From an uncultured Erysipelotrichaceae bacterium (GTDB lineage Bacteria > Bacillota_I > Bacilli_A > Erysipelotrichales > Erysipelotrichaceae), in assembly GCA_902782505.1 (NCBI GenBank), contig CACZNO010000134.1:1-10483 (forward strand): a stretch of 10,483 nucleotides of DNA, read 5' to 3'. This document shows positions 1 through 7,769 of the stretch, piece after piece (the stretch's first letter is position 1; each line of letters begins with the position of its first letter). Position numbers and translations under genes: made by a program. The notes under the pieces were generated by a model. That model did no database searches, was not told where the DNA came from, and worked only from the letters and a program-made list of their open reading frames with translations.

Positions 1-89
1 GGTTCCGGACGCTTCGAGCACGCGGTCAGACCGCAGACCAAAAAAACCGTCATCAAAATCATCAGAATTCTTTTCAACGTTTTGTGCAT
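1..89 (-). CDS. Lipoprotein, N-terminal fragment (runs off window edge)
   Basis: Only the first 29 codons are present; the gene continues past position 1. The protein begins MHKTLKRILMILM and has a classic lipoprotein signal: basic residues (K3, K6, R7), a hydrophobic core at about 8-20, then the lipobox L-T-A-C with the lipidated cysteine at residue 24, followed by Ser-Lys-Arg-Pro-Glu. The product should therefore be exported by Sec, lipidated by Lgt, cleaved by signal peptidase II and held on the outer face of the membrane. The start is set by an AAGGAGG site at 99-105, nine bases upstream of ATG. The gene lies beyond the enolase terminator with its own possible promoter, so it is probably a separate transcription unit. 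The mature domain is not visible, so no function can be given; a substrate-binding lipoprotein is one option among many. Confidence 0.8.
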   Translation of the reverse strand, partial: MHKTLKRILMILMTVFLVCGLTACSKRPE

Positions 90-148
90 TCGGGGTTTCC
101 TCCTTATTCGTACCGAATTATGATTCATAAAACTTCCGAAGGAATTCT

Positions 149-179
149 ATCATACTCATTCCTTCTTTTACAGACTCAA
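149..179 (-). promoter_or_regulatory. Possible promoter of the lipoprotein gene
   Basis: Read on the minus strand, TTGAGT (179-174) could be a -35 box and TATGAT (154-149) a -10 box. The spacer is 19 bases, longer than the preferred 17, so the call is weak. The site lies between the enolase terminator and the lipoprotein ribosome binding site, which is where a promoter is expected. A second AT-rich stretch, CATAAT near 118-123, is an alternative -10 without a good -35. Confidence 0.35.
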
Positions 180-196
180 TCTGTGCTTCTGCATGC

Positions 197-224
197 AAAA
201 AGCCGGAATTTTCTCCGGCTTTTT
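197..224 (-). terminator. Rho-independent terminator after enolase
   Basis: A perfect stem pairs 197-207 (AAAAAGCCGGA) with 214-224 (TCCGGCTTTTT) around a 6-base loop. The GC core is GCCGGA/TCCGGC. On the minus strand the stem ends in five T residues, giving a classic intrinsic terminator 20 bases beyond the enolase stop. The structure is symmetric and could also stop plus-strand transcription. Confidence 0.9.
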
Positions 225-244
225 CTCCTCTCTTCTATGAAGAA

Positions 245-1576
<1,332 letters not shown>

Positions 1577-1603
1577 TTATTTTTTGTGGATTAACCATAA
1601 ATT

Positions 1604-1609
1604 ATTATA
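1604..1609 (-). promoter_or_regulatory. Enolase promoter, -10 box
   Basis: A perfect TATAAT lies at 1609-1604 on the minus strand, inside TTGTTTATAATAATTTATG. Transcription would start near 1597, giving a leader of about 33 bases. No convincing -35 hexamer sits 16-18 bases upstream (TACTCT at 17). The intergenic stretch 1565-1672 contains no other clear element and no intrinsic terminator for the preceding gene. Confidence 0.6.
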
Positions 1610-1672
1610 AACAATTTCCCCGAAAAAGAGTAGGTTTTTTGCGCATCCTTTCACAAGTTGCGGGACACTTTC

Positions 1673-4600
1673 TTATTCCCTGAGATTTCTTCTCTTCCGC
1701 AAGACAAACCAGACCAGTCCTACCGTCACCAGAGATCCCGGCACGAACCAGATCCAAAGGTTCTTCGCCGCTTTTTCCGGTTCGGTATGATCCGGTTTTT
1801 CATTGATGTGCGCCGGCGGAATGTTTTCCTTTCCGTTGGAGGAATGCGTATCGACGATTTCCTCTTCCGGCGGTTCCGGTTCGGGATCCGGATCTTTTAA
1901 GAAGGAAACATCCTGTCCGTAAATCGAATCCAGGGTCTCAATATCGCGGATCAGATGATACATGTATTCCGGCAATACCGCATCGTATTGATTTTCCTCC
2001 ACGATTGCCTGCAGGCGGTAATGACCGTCTTTCACAAACAGACTGTCTTTGGCCGTATACTTTTGCGTCTTGGTCTGATAAGGACGGATATAGTCCGTGA
2101 ATGTGAACAGTTTCCGTCCGGTATTCGCATCGCGGACCTCAATTGAATAGTACTTCGTCGAGAAACCGCTGTTGGTAACCGTTATCTCAACAGCTTCCTT
2201 TCCGTCTTCGTAAATATGGTCCACAAAAGCGTCCAGATGTCCGGTGTTCAAACGCACCGTAATTCTCGTTTCCGCTGAATTATCATTTTGCGTTGTCGCT
2301 TCAAAGACAAAATCCACCGGTTTATTCGCGTGATTGTTCGGAACGGTCGCTTCCACTTCGATCTCCGCGGATTCTCCCGGATGCAGAAGTCCCTCGTACG
2401 TTCCGATCACTTCATCGTAATACAGGATATTCACTTTATCGACATCGAATAAGCCGTTGTTGGAAATTGTCAGCTTGAACGGCGTCTTCTCTCCGCCCAG
2501 CGCATGATCCACATCCATCGCTTCCCCGCCGGTGAAAGTCACGTGGCGGTTAGCCATACGCGCCTTGATGTAAAGATCCGAGGTCGTATCCGTGAAGCGT
2601 TCGTCATCCTGTCCGATCAATACGCTCTCCATGTTGGTCCGGTCCAGATTTTTGATGCCTACCGCTCCGTTTTCCAGGAAGGTTTCCGCATCGGTATCCG
2701 CCGGATCGTAGTTGATGTCATAATTCTGTACGCTGTAGATGATGATCGGTTCTTTCTTCGAGGTGAACGCTGCCGCAATATCGCTGACCAGCGCGAATTC
2801 ATCAATATCCGTTAACGGAATCTTGACGAAATTGCTGCTGCCGTTGTAGCTGTACAGGCAGTACGCATCTTCCGAAGAATCCAGCGAGGATGTGTATACG
2901 ATCATCATAGGCGTCGCTCCGGCATACGTTCCGAACAGTTTATATTTGGATGTCGGAATCGGTTCATCACCGCTGAGGCAGGCTTCTTTCTTGGAGCCGT
3001 CCATGATCATGATCTTGCGGTCCGCATACCAGGTAAATCCCACCGCTTTCTTATACGTTAAGAAGCGTCCGTTCTGCGCGTTTTCCTTTGCGACGGTCTT
3101 CTTGCCGTTTTGCCATAATTCGACATGGTTCACATCATTTTCATCCGTGTAGGATACGGACAATGTTTCCTGTCCGCCGAACATCGCAAAATCCAGTTCC
3201 CCGATCGAACCGTCCACCTCCATGATTTTGGTTGAGGTCCATCCTTCGAGGTTCTTATCCGCACGGTAGACATCATGGTGTCCCGCCAATCCCGCAGGAT
3301 CATTGATGCTGTTGGTGTAATAGACAATCACCGGTTTATCATCTTTTCCGATACCGACTTTTGCCCCGGTCGCAAATACGCCCGTACCGGCAAAATCCGT
3401 AATATTATCATCCTGATACCAATCGCCTCCGACCTGGAATTTCGCAAAACTGAGCTCTGTCGAAGTCGCGATCTCCGCAAAGGTCATGTCCGGGGTGGCT
3501 TCTTCGATTGCATCCTGCCAAACGATATATGTCTCCTGGTTCTCATCGTCATGGGTTACACGCGGGTTATAGTCCGCCGTTCCGTCTTTATCAATCGCAA
3601 TCGGATCTGACACGAAACCCGGTCCCACATCATAATAACAGTTCATCAGCGTAGCCTTGTTTCCGACGTTGCGGGTGGCGTCGTTGCCGATGAAAATCAT
3701 ATTGAACTGTTCGATCGAAGATCCGTACATCTGCACGATCTGCATCGAGGGATCCGGATAAATGTTTTCCGCAAGAAGATGCGAAAAATCACGGTCGGTT
3801 TCCCACGTGCTGTTCAGCATCGGCGTTTCCACGTCGGTATTATGCCAGATCGTTTCCCCGACAGGTTCATGGGACTCGCCGACGGCATTCGCGTAATCAT
3901 GGGACAACAGATAATCCTTCGTCAATTTCAGCGGGTCGTTGAAGTTCATCAGCGCCTTGTTTCCTTCCGTCAGAGTAGGCTCAACGAAATCATGACTGCC
4001 GGATACCAATTTCAGAGAACAAATCGTCTTTCCGAACAGTTTCACCTTGAATCCCGCCTCCCCGGCGAGAATGAAATGCAGGAAATTGATGGCCGGGTAG
4101 ATTTCCCAATGGAACGTAAAGGAACCCGCACCGTAAATACCTACCGCAAACAAAACGGCCAATCCGATACCGCCGAACAGTTCCAGTCCGGCTTTCGCAC
4201 CAAGCTGGACACTGTCCGCCTGGAATTGATAGGAATCATTTTCTTCATCCCGGATAAACGAGAACGCGAACGATCCGTCCACTCCGACGGTTACGGTGAC
4301 CTCCCAGGTCAGAACCATGTATTGTCCGTTGAAGTCCCATCCGGTGCCGATGAACAGCTGCATCTGTCCCGTAAACGGTAAATCGGAATTGATGTTTCCT
4401 TCCGCCCATCCGGACCAGATGACGATCAAGCCCATATTCTGCCCGTCCCAGTCGCCGTGTTTTTCGCTTTCCTCATCCATCATCGACTTGAATTCTTCCA
4501 AGGTGAAAAGACTCGGCAGTTCTCCTTTCCGCGCATTGTTCCAGAACTTCACGTCACCGGAATTCACACCGAATCCCATACGGATTCTTCCGTCCGCATA

Positions 4601-5140
4601 GGTTTTCACCGTGACCGGAATCACAAACGGAACGAAACTCAGCGCCGCTCCCGGGAAAATATCGCTGAGGTCAATTTTCAGCCCTGTGCCGAACTCGCTC
4701 GAGACTTCCTTCGGAATCTTTCCTTCAATTTCCCCCGTATGAATCCGGAAATTCAAAAGTTTTAACTCATCGAGTTCTCCGGTAGGGCCGTTGACCTTGA
4801 GATAGCACGGCCAGTCTTTCTTAAACTTATCCGCATCAACCGAGAACACCTTATTGGGTCCTTCATACAGTTTGTACCATTCTTTTCCTTTGATCTGGAC
4901 CAGAGAATAGGTTGTGCCCGGCTCATCCTTCGTATAATCCACGGTCAGTTTTACCGGTTCCGCCATCCCTCCGTCGATTTCCATGACCTCACGGGTCACT
5001 TCTGTCTTGTCTTCGAGAAACTCCGCGTAAACTGTCTTGATCCGTCCGCCGGTCAGCGTTTCTTCCGCGTTCGCCGGCGTTCGCTGGACCACAGTAAAAA
5101 CCAACGCAAAACACATCAGGAACTGCAGTATTTTCTTCAT
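1673..5140 (-). CDS. Large membrane-anchored surface protein, function unknown
   Basis: I do not recognise this 1155-residue protein as a named family. It has a Sec signal peptide (1-25, probable cleavage after A-N-A). A beta-rich region (about 150-385) has a glycine-rich hydrophobic patch (316-360). Residues about 465-805 contain seven spaced beta motifs of the type 'KPVIVYYT' (near 483, 539, 605, 663, 711, 747 and 801), suggesting a beta-propeller of the BNR or LVIVD kind. Two Ig/CARDB-like beta domains follow (about 865-965 and 967-1050), the first with the turn L-H-P-G-E-S. Next come an acidic Pro/Glu-rich stalk (1083-1125), a transmembrane helix (about 1128-1147) and the tail RKRRNLRE. 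There is no LPXTG motif before the helix, so membrane anchoring rather than sortase attachment is likely. Its start has AAGGAG at 5149-5154, eight bases upstream. It has its own promoter. Adhesion, ligand binding or wall association are possible but unproven. Confidence 0.9.
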   Translation of the reverse strand: MKKILQFLMCFALVFTVVQRTPANAEETLTGGRIKTVYAEFLEDKTEVTREVMEIDGGMAEPVKLTVDYTKDEPGTTYSLVQIKGKEWYKLYEGPNKVFSVDADKFKKDWPCYLKVNGPTGELDELKLLNFRIHTGEIEGKIPKEVSSEFGTGLKIDLSDIFPGAALSFVPFVIPVTVKTYADGRIRMGFGVNSGDVKFWNNARKGELPSLFTLEEFKSMMDEESEKHGDWDGQNMGLIVIWSGWAEGNINSDLPFTGQMQLFIGTGWDFNGQYMVLTWEVTVTVGVDGSFAFSFIRDEENDSYQFQADSVQLGAKAGLELFGGIGLAVLFAVGIYGAGSFTFHWEIYPAINFLHFILAGEAGFKVKLFGKTICSLKLVSGSHDFVEPTLTEGNKALMNFNDPLKLTKDYLLSHDYANAVGESHEPVGETIWHNTDVETPMLNSTWETDRDFSHLLAENIYPDPSMQIVQMYGSSIEQFNMIFIGNDATRNVGNKATLMNCYYDVGPGFVSDPIAIDKDGTADYNPRVTHDDENQETYIVWQDAIEEATPDMTFAEIATSTELSFAKFQVGGDWYQDDNITDFAGTGVFATGAKVGIGKDDKPVIVYYTNSINDPAGLAGHHDVYRADKNLEGWTSTKIMEVDGSIGELDFAMFGGQETLSVSYTDENDVNHVELWQNGKKTVAKENAQNGRFLTYKKAVGFTWYADRKIMIMDGSKKEACLSGDEPIPTSKYKLFGTYAGATPMMIVYTSSLDSSEDAYCLYSYNGSSNFVKIPLTDIDEFALVSDIAAAFTSKKEPIIIYSVQNYDINYDPADTDAETFLENGAVGIKNLDRTNMESVLIGQDDERFTDTTSDLYIKARMANRHVTFTGGEAMDVDHALGGEKTPFKLTISNNGLFDVDKVNILYYDEVIGTYEGLLHPGESAEIEVEATVPNNHANKPVDFVFEATTQNDNSAETRITVRLNTGHLDAFVDHIYEDGKEAVEITVTNSGFSTKYYSIEVRDANTGRKLFTFTDYIRPYQTKTQKYTAKDSLFVKDGHYRLQAIVEENQYDAVLPEYMYHLIRDIETLDSIYGQDVSFLKDPDPEPEPPEEEIVDTHSSNGKENIPPAHINEKPDHTEPEKAAKNLWIWFVPGSLVTVGLVWFVLRKRRNLRE

Positions 5141-5170
5141 AAGGGATTCTCCTTTTGTCTGTCATTTTTT

Positions 5171-5176
5171 ATTATA
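5171..5176 (-). promoter_or_regulatory. Promoter of the large surface-protein gene, -10 box
   Basis: A perfect TATAAT at 5176-5171 (minus strand) lies in TTGGTTTATAATAAAAAATG. Transcription would start near 5164, about 24 bases before the ATG. The sequence 17 bases upstream (AGGCAG) is not a good -35. Because a terminator precedes this site, the gene is probably its own transcription unit. Confidence 0.6.
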
Positions 5177-5223
5177 AACCAACCCCCTTTTCACTGCCTA
5201 TGACATCTTTCGAAAGAGTACGC

Positions 5224-5248
5224 AAAAAGGACGAATCATCGTCCCTTT
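5224..5248 (-). terminator. Rho-independent terminator of the opp operon
   Basis: On the minus strand GGACGA-TGAT-TCGTCC forms a 6-bp GC-containing stem. A G-T pair and flanking A-T pairs extend it, and it ends in TTTTT. It starts 2 bases past the stop codon of the 97-residue membrane protein, so that gene closes the operon. Confidence 0.85.
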
Positions 5249-5250
5249 GC

Positions 5251-5544
5251 TTATTTCATTTGATTTGCGATCAGAAGATACAATCCCAGGATAAACAGCC
5301 CGAATACGACGAAGTATACGAAGAAGATCAGGAATCCGGCCCGTAAGGCCCCTAACATCGCCCACCGCGTTTGTTTCGCGTTGTAGGTATCCTTTTCCCA
5401 TGGGCGGTCATTTCGCGTCTCCTCGGGCATTCCCAGCCGTTCTTCATGGCGGATTCTCGTCGGAAACAGAATGTTCCGGTGCGGGATCTCGCTCATGTCG
5501 ACGATCGTACGCCCGTCGTCTTCGTACCGGTCTTTGCCAGGCAT
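5251..5544 (-). CDS. Small single-span membrane protein at the end of the opp operon
   Basis: This 97-residue protein has a charged, soluble N-terminal part (1-64) and a hydrophobic segment (about 66-93, very rich in Phe, Leu, Ile and Val), ending N-Q-M-K. There is no signal peptide. By the positive-inside rule the Arg/Lys residues before the helix suggest a cytoplasmic N-terminus. The stretch Y-E-D-D-G-R-T-I-V-D-M-S (7-18) looks like a conserved motif; from memory, similar small membrane proteins with a 'DDGRTIADMS' motif are common and uncharacterised in Clostridia and relatives, but I cannot check this. The ATG lies one base past the oppF stop, with GAGGA five bases upstream, so translation is probably coupled to oppF. 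A terminator follows at once. Position suggests a role near the peptide transporter, but the coupling may be incidental. Confidence 0.8.
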   Translation of the reverse strand: MPGKDRYEDDGRTIVDMSEIPHRNILFPTRIRHEERLGMPEETRNDRPWEKDTYNAKQTRWAMLGALRAGFLIFFVYFVVFGLFILGLYLLIANQMK

Positions 5545-5545
5545 G

Positions 5546-6598
5546 TTATTCCTCGCCGATACCCTTTACGTTGTCGTAGAGATGGCAGACAACGAAGTGA
5601 CCCGGTTCGATCTCCTTCTGGCACGGCGTCTCGTGCTTGCAGATTTCCATGCACTTCGCACAGCGCGTATGGAACTTGCAGCCTTTCGGCGGATTCGCCG
5701 GAGAAGGAATCGATCCTTCCAGAACGATACGGTTCATCTTCGCGTTCGGATCCGGAATCGGAATCGCGGAGAATAACGCTTCGGTATACGGATGTAACGG
5801 ATGTCCGAAGATATCCTTGGTTTCGCCGTATTCCACCAAATCGCCCAGATACATAACGCCGACCGAGTCGGAAATATGTTCAACGACCGAAAGGTCATGC
5901 GAGATGAACAGGTAGGTCAGCTTACGGCTTTCCTGTAAGTCGTTCAGAAGGTTGATGATCTGCGCCTGAATGGAAACATCCAGTGCGGATACCGGATCAT
6001 CGCAGACGACGAATTCCGGGTTCAATGCCAGCGCTCTGGCGATGCAGATACGCTGTCTTTGTCCGCCCGAGAATTCATGCGGATAACGGTCTTTCTGGAA
6101 GGACTGCAGTCCGCAGTCATCCATGACTTTTTCAATGTAGTCTTCGTATTCCGCCGGCGGCACCACACCGTGTTCACGAACCGCTTCCCCGATGATTTCG
6201 CCTACCGGCATACGGGGCTGCAGGGAACTGAACGGGTCCTGGAAGATGATCTGCATCTTCGTACGCATTGCGCGCATTTCCTTGTCCGTAAAGTCGTAAA
6301 CTTCTTTTCCGTTGAACAATACCTGACCGGCAGTCTTTTCGCCGGAAAGACGCAGGATCGTACGGCCGGTCGTGGTCTTTCCGCATCCGGATTCCCCTAC
6401 CAGACCCATGGTCGTACCGCGTTTGATGTTGAAGGTGATTCCGTCTACTGCCTTGACGTAACCGACGGTTCTGGAGAACATACCGCCCTTGATCGGGAAG
6501 TATTTCTTCAGGTTGTTGACCATCAGGATATATTGCGGATCATATTCTACCGGAGTATAACTTGTGTCAATGTATAAATGGTCTTTATTTTCTGACAT
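5546..6598 (-). CDS. oppF: Oligopeptide ABC transporter ATPase OppF
   Basis: One of the two ATPase subunits (350 residues) driving peptide import, on the cytoplasmic face of the OppBC pore. Visible motifs are Walker A GESGCGKT (68-75), Q-loop Q120, signature FSGGQRQR (177-184), Walker B FVVCD (196-200), the D-loop SALD (204-207) and switch His H234. The C-terminal oligopeptide-transporter domain (about 250-340) holds the cysteine set C307, C313, C316, C320 and C338, in a spacing that matches the iron-sulfur motif described for DppD-type ATPases. Unusually, the residue after Walker B is Asp (D201), where the catalytic Glu normally stands (D-D-P-V instead of D-E-P-V). The start has AGGAGG at 6608-6613, nine bases upstream, and begins one base after the oppD stop. 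OppF and OppD differ throughout, so this is a heterodimer. Confidence 0.95.
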   Translation of the reverse strand: MSENKDHLYIDTSYTPVEYDPQYILMVNNLKKYFPIKGGMFSRTVGYVKAVDGITFNIKRGTTMGLVGESGCGKTTTGRTILRLSGEKTAGQVLFNGKEVYDFTDKEMRAMRTKMQIIFQDPFSSLQPRMPVGEIIGEAVREHGVVPPAEYEDYIEKVMDDCGLQSFQKDRYPHEFSGGQRQRICIARALALNPEFVVCDDPVSALDVSIQAQIINLLNDLQESRKLTYLFISHDLSVVEHISDSVGVMYLGDLVEYGETKDIFGHPLHPYTEALFSAIPIPDPNAKMNRIVLEGSIPSPANPPKGCKFHTRCAKCMEICKHETPCQKEIEPGHFVVCHLYDNVKGIGEE

Positions 6599-6599
6599 T

Positions 6600-7754
6600 T
6601 TACTTTTCCTCCTTCGGCAGATATTCCGGATAGTACCGGTAGCAGACTACTTCATGCGTCGGACTGACTCTGACCATGTGCGGATACTCGCCGGAGCACG
6701 GCGCAATGCACTTTTCACAGCGGTCCTTGAAGTAGCAGTAGTTCGGCATGTTGATCGGATTCGGAACTTTTCCCGGAATCGAATAAAGCTTGTCTACATG
6801 CTTTCCGACAACCGGTTTGGATTCCATCAAGCCGATCGTGTACGGATGGCACGGATGCGAGAAGATATCATCTGCCGTACCTTTTTCGATAATACGGCCC
6901 GCGTACATGACGACGACATAGTCCGCCATTTCCGCGATAACACCCAGGTCATGCGTAATGAACATGATCGAGGAATTGATCTTGTCTTTTAAGTTTCTGA
7001 GCAGGTCGAGGATCTGCGCCTGAATCGTAACGTCCAGTGCTGTGGTCGGTTCGTCCGCGATGATCAGACGCGGGTTGCAGGCTAACGCCATTGCGATCAT
7101 AACACGCTGACGCATACCGCCGGACAATTCGTGCGGATACTGATTGTATACGCCTTCCTTATTCGCGATGCCGACCAGATCCAGCATTTCCAGCGTACGC
7201 TCTTTGACCTGTTCCGGCGTCTTTTCCTTATCGTGCAGCTCAATGACTTCATTGATCTGATCGCCGATCTTGAAAATCGGGTTCAGCGCGGTCATCGGTT
7301 CCTGGAAAATCATGGAAACAACGTTGCCGCGGATCTTCTGCATGACTTCATCCGGTGCCTTGGTGACATCGTATGCCTTATCTCCCAGATTCAGACGGAT
7401 TTCGCCTTCTACGGTCTGGCCCTGCGGACGCTGTAACAAACGCATCAAGGACAGACTGGTAACGGATTTCCCGCATCCGGATTCTCCTACGACACCGACC
7501 GTCTTCCCGATCGGAACTTCGTAGGTAACACCGTCAACGGCTTTTACCGTACCTGCATCCGTGAAGAAGTAGGTATGCAGGTTGTCGAATTCGACAGCGT
7601 TTTTCGGATCATGCATCTGCGTCAGATATTCCGATTCCGGAACGTTCTTGCGCTTGTGCTGCTTTTCATACGCGTCAGTGATTTTTTTATTCTCGCGAGA
7701 GATCCGGCGGGATTCTTTCCCTGATAAATAGCCTTCCTGTTTTTTCTTTGCCAT
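6600..7754 (-). CDS. oppD: Oligopeptide ABC transporter ATPase OppD
   Basis: The second ATPase subunit, 384 residues from the preferred start. Numbering from the upstream in-frame ATG (7760), it shows Walker A GESGCGKS (92-99), Q-loop Q153, signature LSGGMRQR (212-219), an intact Walker B with catalytic Glu (ADEP, E237), D-loop ALD and switch His H270. The C-terminal oligopeptide domain has C342, C348, C351, C355 and C373, consistent with a [4Fe-4S] site as in DppD-type proteins. Before the ABC domain there is an extra, Lys/Arg/Glu-rich N-terminal extension of about 50 residues, not typical of OppD. Two ATGs compete: 7760 is only 3 bases from the AGGAGG at 7764-7769, whereas 7754 is 9 bases away, so I chose 7754. 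The Shine-Dalgarno site overlaps the oppC stop, which suggests coupled translation. Confidence 0.95.
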   Translation of the reverse strand: MAKKKQEGYLSGKESRRISRENKKITDAYEKQHKRKNVPESEYLTQMHDPKNAVEFDNLHTYFFTDAGTVKAVDGVTYEVPIGKTVGVVGESGCGKSVTSLSLMRLLQRPQGQTVEGEIRLNLGDKAYDVTKAPDEVMQKIRGNVVSMIFQEPMTALNPIFKIGDQINEVIELHDKEKTPEQVKERTLEMLDLVGIANKEGVYNQYPHELSGGMRQRVMIAMALACNPRLIIADEPTTALDVTIQAQILDLLRNLKDKINSSIMFITHDLGVIAEMADYVVVMYAGRIIEKGTADDIFSHPCHPYTIGLMESKPVVGKHVDKLYSIPGKVPNPINMPNYCYFKDRCEKCIAPCSGEYPHMVRVSPTHEVVCYRYYPEYLPKEEK

Positions 7755-7763
7755 TTTCATTTC

Positions 7764-7769
7764 CCTCCT
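7764..7769 (-). promoter_or_regulatory. Ribosome binding site deciding the oppD start
   Basis: AGGAGG on the minus strand overlaps the last base of the oppC stop codon (7771-7769). Its 9-base spacing to the ATG at 7754 favours that codon over the ATG at 7760, which is only 3 bases away. The two choices differ by two residues (Met-Lys). Confidence 0.7.

Noticed and set aside
1642..1662. Inverted CGCA...TGCG pair after the large surface-protein gene, considered as its terminator.
   Set aside because: The stem is only 4 bp with a 13-base loop, and on the minus strand it is followed by an A run rather than T, so it does not fit an intrinsic terminator.
3779..4381. A 200-codon plus-strand open frame opposite the large surface-protein gene.
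   Set aside because: It lies wholly antisense to a well-supported gene with signal peptide and anchor, its composition is Arg-rich and lacks domains, and no ribosome binding site was evident.
5371..5856. A 161-codon plus-strand open frame spanning the small membrane protein and the end of oppF.
   Set aside because: It crosses two well-placed minus-strand genes and its protein is Arg/Ser-rich with no domain or credible start signal.
6059..6577. A 172-codon plus-strand open frame opposite oppF.
   Set aside because: It mirrors highly conserved ABC ATPase codons; the protein has no recognisable motif and is a shadow of oppF.
5569..7754. Whether oppD and oppF are a recent duplication.
   Set aside because: They share only family motifs and differ elsewhere in sequence and length; this is the ancient OppD/OppF paralogy.
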